This document shows, in pieces, positions 60,967-64,000 of a stretch of DNA of 64,000 bases. The stretch comes from UBA1258 sp963643225 (lineage in GTDB: Bacteria > Bacillota > Clostridia > Lachnospirales > Lachnospiraceae): positions 77,267 through 141,266 of the forward strand of contig CAVIIX010000002.1 of NCBI GenBank assembly GCA_963643225.1, given 5' to 3'. The notes below the pieces were generated by a model, which saw only the letters and a list, made by a program, of their open reading frames with translations, was not told the origin of the DNA and made no database searches. The translations under genes and the position numbers were made by a program. Every line of letters begins with the position of its first letter. The stretch's first letter is position 1.

Positions 60967-61756
60967 TATAACACTTGGTCAATATTATCCTGTAGAGTCA
61001 AAAATCCACAGGCTAGATCCGAGAGTGAAATTATTCGGAACGCTTATCTTTATTATTTCACTCTTTATAACAGACAATTTCATAGGGTATATTGCGGCAC
61101 TTGTTTTTCTTGCACTGGTCATTAGGATAAGTCGTGTGCCGTTTAAGTTCATGGTAAAGGGTATGAAGGCAATAGTTTTTCTTTTGCTGTTTTCTGTTGT
61201 ATTAAATCTGTTTTTGACAACAGGCGAGCCCCTTATAAGCTTTTGGAAATTAACCATTACAAAGGAAGGCGTTTACACCGCAGGCTTTATGGCAATCAGG
61301 CTTTCGTTTCTGATAATCGGGTCTTCGGTCATGACACTCACCACTACTCCCAACAACCTAACCGACGGCCTTGAAAAGGGCCTTGGTTTTTTGAAACTTA
61401 TTAAGGTGCCGGTTCATGAAATCGCAATGATGATGTCGATTGCCCTTAGATTTATACCGATTTTAATGGAAGAAACGGACAAAATCATGAAGGCTCAGAT
61501 GGCAAGAGGAGCCGATTTTGAAAGCGGCAATATATTTAAGCGTGTAAAGGCTCTTGTGCCTTTGCTTGTTCCACTGTTTGTATCTGCCTTCAGACGCGCC
61601 AATGACCTTGCCATGGCAATGGAAGCAAGATGCTATCAGGGAGGTGATGGACGCACCAAAATGAAACCCCTTAAATATGCCAAAAAGGATGCTTTTGCAT
61701 ACCTTTGTATATTTTTATACCTTGCACTCATAATTTTAATAAAAATCTTCTTTTAA
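60956..61756 (+). CDS. ecfT: ECF transporter transmembrane subunit EcfT
   Basis: 266 residues with several spans. The two coupling motifs with Ala-Arg-Gly/Ala-Arg-Cys cores are visible: MKAQMARGADFESG near 178-191 and AMEARCYQGGDGRT near 221-234; these contact the ATPase pair. Co-translated with ecfA2. Confidence 0.94.
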   Translation: MLRDITLGQYYPVESKIHRLDPRVKLFGTLIFIISLFITDNFIGYIAALVFLALVIRISRVPFKFMVKGMKAIVFLLLFSVVLNLFLTTGEPLISFWKLTITKEGVYTAGFMAIRLSFLIIGSSVMTLTTTPNNLTDGLEKGLGFLKLIKVPVHEIAMMMSIALRFIPILMEETDKIMKAQMARGADFESGNIFKRVKALVPLLVPLFVSAFRRANDLAMAMEARCYQGGDGRTKMKPLKYAKKDAFAYLCIFLYLALIILIKIFF

Positions 61757-61763
61757 TATATAA

Positions 61764-61798
61764 GAGCAGGTAGCGAAGCAGATTGCGGATATCCTTGA
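61764..61798 (+). repeat. 30-bp interspersed repeat, copy D
   Basis: GAGCAGGTAGCGAAGCAGAT then TGCGGATATCCTTGA, in the 49-base gap between ecfT and truA. It ends 8 bases before the truA start, leaving no room for a normal ribosome binding site. Confidence 0.68.
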
Positions 61799-61805
61799 GT
61801 TAATT

Positions 61806-62564
61806 ATGAAAAGAATTTTAATGTGCGTTTCTTATGACGGCACCAACTATTCCGGCTGGCAGGCTCAGAAAAACGCAGAGACAATTGAAGGAAAATTAAA
61901 TAAAGCACTTGCTGACTTATGCGGTCAACCAGATATTGAAGTAATAGGCGCAAGCCGCACGGATGCAGGAGTTCACTCACTTTGCAGCATGTGTGTCTTT
62001 GATACCGATATGAGAATGCCAGGCGACAAATTTTCTTTTGCATTAAACACAAGGCTTCCTAAGGACATAAGAGTCAGATGGAGTAAGGAGGTTGCTATAG
62101 ACTTTCACCCCAGACATCAGCTGACAGAAAAGACTTATGAATATCATATATATAATGAAGAATTTATGCCGCCTTTAAAAAGACTTTATGCCTTTTTCGA
62201 AAGAAGGCCTTTGGATATAGAGGCTATGAATGAGGGAGGAAAATATTTAATAGGCAAGCATGATTTTAAGAGCTTTTGCAGCATCGATTCAACTGCCGAA
62301 ACTACTGTCCGTGAAATCACGGATTTAAAGGTAACAAAAAATGACGGAGAAGTCATAATTTCCGTAACAGGTTACGGATTTTTGTATAACCAGGTGCGCA
62401 TTATCGCAGGAACTCTTATGTGGGTGGGCCTTAAGGTGAGAACCCCAGAGGACGTAAAAGCAATGCTTGAAGCAAAAGACAGAGAGTATTCAGGCCCCAC
62501 AGCACCGGCCTGCGGCCTTATCCTTAAGGACTTTAAATTTCTTGAAAATACGACATTGGATTGA
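61806..62564 (+). CDS. truA: tRNA pseudouridine synthase TruA
   Basis: 252 residues; makes pseudouridine at positions 38-40 of tRNA anticodon arms. The catalytic aspartate is D53 in GASRTDAGVHS. GYGFLYNQVRIIAGTLMWVG near 186-205 is conserved. The ATG has no Shine-Dalgarno, so expression may depend on coupling or on the repeat before it. Its last codons are duplicated just downstream. Confidence 0.95.
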   Translation: MKRILMCVSYDGTNYSGWQAQKNAETIEGKLNKALADLCGQPDIEVIGASRTDAGVHSLCSMCVFDTDMRMPGDKFSFALNTRLPKDIRVRWSKEVAIDFHPRHQLTEKTYEYHIYNEEFMPPLKRLYAFFERRPLDIEAMNEGGKYLIGKHDFKSFCSIDSTAETTVREITDLKVTKNDGEVIISVTGYGFLYNQVRIIAGTLMWVGLKVRTPEDVKAMLEAKDREYSGPTAPACGLILKDFKFLENTTLD

Positions 62565-62583
62565 CTTTAAATTTCTTGAAAAT
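62529..62583 (+). repeat. 21-base direct repeat spanning the truA stop
   Basis: The 21 bases beginning GACTTTAAATTTCTTGAAAA at 62529 recur exactly at 62563. The first copy codes the TruA C-terminus; the second lies between the stop and the rplM promoter. Confidence 0.85.
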
Positions 62584-62587
62584 CCGC

Positions 62588-62616
62588 TTGACATCGGACT
62601 TTAGTGAAGTTATACT
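62588..62616 (+). promoter_or_regulatory. sigma-A promoter of rplM-rpsI
   Basis: TTGACA, exactly 17 bases, TATACT: a near-consensus strong promoter. Confidence 0.88.
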
Positions 62617-62621
62617 GTTTT

Positions 62622-62702
62622 AGTGTGCGACGAGATTAGTGTGCTTACGCCAATAGCCCCGGCAGTGGCATATTAACATAGATACACAGTAGTTTGATTT
62701 TT
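62622..62702 (+). ncRNA. L13 leader (ribosomal-protein leader)
   Basis: An 80-base leader before rplM, where Firmicutes carry the L13 leader RNA. A GCCA/TGGC stem (62649-62669) around a G/C-rich loop and outer GTGT/ACAC pairing are visible. The identification rests on position and gross shape, not on an alignment. Confidence 0.55.
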
Positions 62703-62716
62703 ATGGAGGAAACAAA

Positions 62717-63145
62717 ATGAAGACATTTATGGCAAATCCTGATACCATCGAAAGAAAATGGTATGTGGTTGACGCTACAGATAAGACTCTTGGCCGTTTA
62801 GCAAGCGAAGTTGCTAAGGTTTTAAGAGGTAAGAACAAAGCAATTTTCACTCCTCATGTTGATACAGGCGATTATGTAATCGTTATTAACGCTGAGAAGA
62901 TTAAAGTTACAGGTAAAAAAATGCAGCAGAAGACATACTTCCGTCACTCCGATTATGTAGGCGGTGTTACAGAAGTTACATTAGCTGAAAAGCTTGCTAC
63001 AAAGCCTGTAGAGGTTATCGAAATCGCAGTTAAGGGTATGCTTCCCAAGGGACCTCTTGGACGCCAGATGGGCAAGAAGCTTTTTGTATACGCAGGTGCT
63101 GAGCATCCTCACGCAGCTCAGAAGCCCGAAGTATTAGAATTCTAA
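62717..63145 (+). CDS. rplM: 50S ribosomal protein L13
   Basis: 142 residues. KWYVVDATDKTLGRLASEVA and GMLPKGPLGRQMGKKLFVYA are diagnostic. GGAGG precedes the start. Two-gene operon with rpsI. Confidence 0.97.
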   Translation: MKTFMANPDTIERKWYVVDATDKTLGRLASEVAKVLRGKNKAIFTPHVDTGDYVIVINAEKIKVTGKKMQQKTYFRHSDYVGGVTEVTLAEKLATKPVEVIEIAVKGMLPKGPLGRQMGKKLFVYAGAEHPHAAQKPEVLEF

Positions 63146-63170
63146 GAGGACTTGAAAGGAGATTAGTAAA

Positions 63171-63578
63171 ATGGCTAAGAAAGCTACAAAGGCAGCTAAA
63201 TACTACGGAACAGGCAGAAGAAAATCTTCCGTAGCTAGAGTATATTTAGTACCCGGCAAGGGCACTATCACAATCAATAAGAGAGACATTGATGAATACT
63301 TTGGTCTTGAGACTTTAAAGGTTATCGTTCGTCAGCCCCTCGTTGCTACTGAAACAGCAGAAAAGTATGACGTAATCGTTACCGTTAAGGGTGGCGGCTT
63401 TACAGGTCAGGCAGGCGCTATCCGTCATGGTATCGCTCGTGCATTACTTACAGTTGATGCTGATTTCAGACCTGTTCTTAAGAAAGCAGGTTACTTAACA
63501 AGAGATCCTCGTATGAAGGAAAGAAAGAAGTACGGCTTAAAGAAGGCTCGTCGTGCTCCTCAGTTCTCAAAGAGATAA
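63171..63578 (+). CDS. rpsI: 30S ribosomal protein S9
   Basis: 135 residues. YYGTGRRKSSVARVYLVPGK at the N-terminal side and the ending KKARRAPQFSKR, whose terminal Lys-Arg reaches the P-site tRNA. Confidence 0.97.
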   Translation: MAKKATKAAKYYGTGRRKSSVARVYLVPGKGTITINKRDIDEYFGLETLKVIVRQPLVATETAEKYDVIVTVKGGGFTGQAGAIRHGIARALLTVDADFRPVLKKAGYLTRDPRMKERKKYGLKKARRAPQFSKR

Positions 63579-63597
63579 TTCCTATTACAAAGTGCTT

Positions 63598-63640
63598 AAA
63601 AGCCCTGAAATCTCAAGGATTTTGGGGCTTTTTCTTTTTC
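63598..63640 (+). terminator. rpsI terminator
   Basis: AAAAGCCC with GGGCTTTTT, an inner AAAT/ATTT pairing and a long T-rich tail. Confidence 0.85.
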
Positions 63641-63718
63641 TCTGCGTCTGTTTCCCTTTGACGAGATTTGTTTTTGTTTGGCGAAGTTTATTCCCGTTTA
63701 TAGAATATTTTATGTTCA

Positions 63719-63755
63719 GGCTCGACTGCTTTATTCGGCAGTCGGGCCTTTTTTT
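63719..63755 (+). terminator. second terminator downstream of rpsI
   Basis: GGCTCGACTGC with GCAGTCGGGCC (11 bp, one G-U), then seven T residues. Two terminators in a row, with 78 T-rich bases between, could be backup termination or an attenuator for what follows. Confidence 0.88.
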
Positions 63756-63795
63756 ATTTTCCGGCACATCAATAATCGGCTTCAAAGGAGAGCTT

Positions 63796-63993
63796 ATGAA
63801 GAAAATTAAAAAAATTTTTGCTCGAGGCTTAATTTTTTGCCCTTCTCGTGATCTACCCCTTGAGGGACAAAATTTCTCTCACCTGAACTTTGACAACAGA
63901 ATACACATTCATCAGATACGTTACCTGAGTCGGGGCGAGAGCCCCAAGCCGAAGGAAGGTACGCCAAGAACCACCTGTCTATATGGACATTAG
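63796..63993 (+). CDS. short ORF with strong start, possibly a disrupted gene
   Basis: Sixty-five codons after a good AAAGGAG site. The first nine residues (MKKIKKIFA) look like a genuine signal-peptide start, but the hydrophobic core does not follow. The remaining residues (GESPKPKEGTPRTTCLYGH) look like translation of structured RNA. Either a peptide gene, or a gene start cut by an inserted element. Not recognised. Confidence 0.25.
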   Translation: MKKIKKIFARGLIFCPSRDLPLEGQNFSHLNFDNRIHIHQIRYLSRGESPKPKEGTPRTTCLYGH

Positions 63994-64000
63994 CGGAATG
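63906..64000 (+). ncRNA. structured RNA-like sequence, unidentified, cut by window end
   Basis: GGGGC-GAGA-GCCCC (63932-63945) is a GNRA-tetraloop hairpin. It is enclosed by CGTTACC/GGTACG (63919-63963), then TGTC/GACA near 63976-63989, and an outer CATTC/GAATG pairing (63906-63910 with 63996-64000). A three-way-junction shape; family unknown. Confidence 0.4.

Noticed and set aside
63553..63795. Upstream extension of the last ORF from the rpsI tail
   Set aside because: Crosses two intrinsic terminators and begins inside rpsI; only the part after AAAGGAG at 63786 has a plausible start.
1..64000. tRNA or rRNA genes
   Set aside because: No cloverleaf with GTTCRANNC-type T-arm and no 16S/23S/5S landmarks were seen in the intergenic stretches on either strand.

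Overview
The window reads as a chromosomal segment of a motile, anaerobic Firmicute of the Lachnospiraceae type (Roseburia/Butyrivibrio/Lachnospira-like). The evidence is the rplM-rpsI, ecfA1-ecfA2-ecfT-truA, spc/alpha and S10 ribosomal order; the flgM-flgN-flgK-flgK-flgL-fliW-csrA flagellar order; zinc-binding versions of L33, S14, L36 and adenylate kinase; an L17 with a long internal insertion; strong AGGAGG-type ribosome binding sites; and moderately AT-rich DNA. The genus cannot be fixed from sequence reading alone. No tRNA, rRNA, CRISPR array or intact transposase was seen.

Layout. (1) 1-14053, a carbohydrate-use locus: the end of a KduI/IolB-family isomerase, a complete Opp/Dpp-type ABC importer (lipoprotein, two permeases, two ATPases), a PHP-type metallohydrolase, a divergent AraC regulator, a GH105-type unsaturated glycuronyl hydrolase, a ROK sugar kinase and a large toroid-plus-sheet protein resembling polysaccharide lyases. 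None of the enzymes has a signal peptide, so import is probably followed by breakdown in the cytoplasm. (2) 14206-16094: a membrane GGDEF protein and a small unknown protein. (3) 16251-27336, late flagellar genes: flgM, flgN, two flgK, flgL, fliW, csrA, flaG, fliD, fliS, a FliT-like protein and flagellin. Sigma-28 promoters are readable before flgM, flaG and flagellin. Hairpins with GGA in the loop (CsrA-type sites) occur in the leaders of flaG, flagellin and a second FliD-like gene. (4) 27507-33536: four sugar-modification genes (Maf/DUF115 protein, methyltransferase-GT2 fusion, DegT aminotransferase, DUF3880-like glycosyltransferase), probably for flagellin glycosylation. (5) 33762-38107: a VanZ-like protein, the FliD-like protein and a YfhO-like membrane protein. 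(6) 38176-63578, the translation core: rpmG-secE-nusG-rplKAJL, an rRNA-methyltransferase-like gene where rpoBC normally lies, the S10 and spc operons, secY-adk-map-infA-rpmJ, the alpha operon, the ECF transporter core, truA and rplM-rpsI. (7) 63579-64000: two terminators, then a well-initiated short ORF running into a strongly structured, unidentified sequence cut by the window edge.

How the parts work together. FlgM holds sigma-28 until hook completion. FliW and CsrA, translated from overlapping genes, form the partner switch that represses flagellin translation through leader sites, and those sites are visible about 3.5 kb downstream. In the translation half, regulatory leaders are visible before rplK, rplJ (classic L10 leader), rpsJ (with a terminator-like hairpin), rpmJ, rpsM (six hairpins) and rplM.

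Two short repeat families cut across these blocks: a roughly 92-bp hairpin-rich element in two copies (after flagellin and after rplL), and a roughly 30-bp element in four intergenic copies. Neither is explained by the genes around it.
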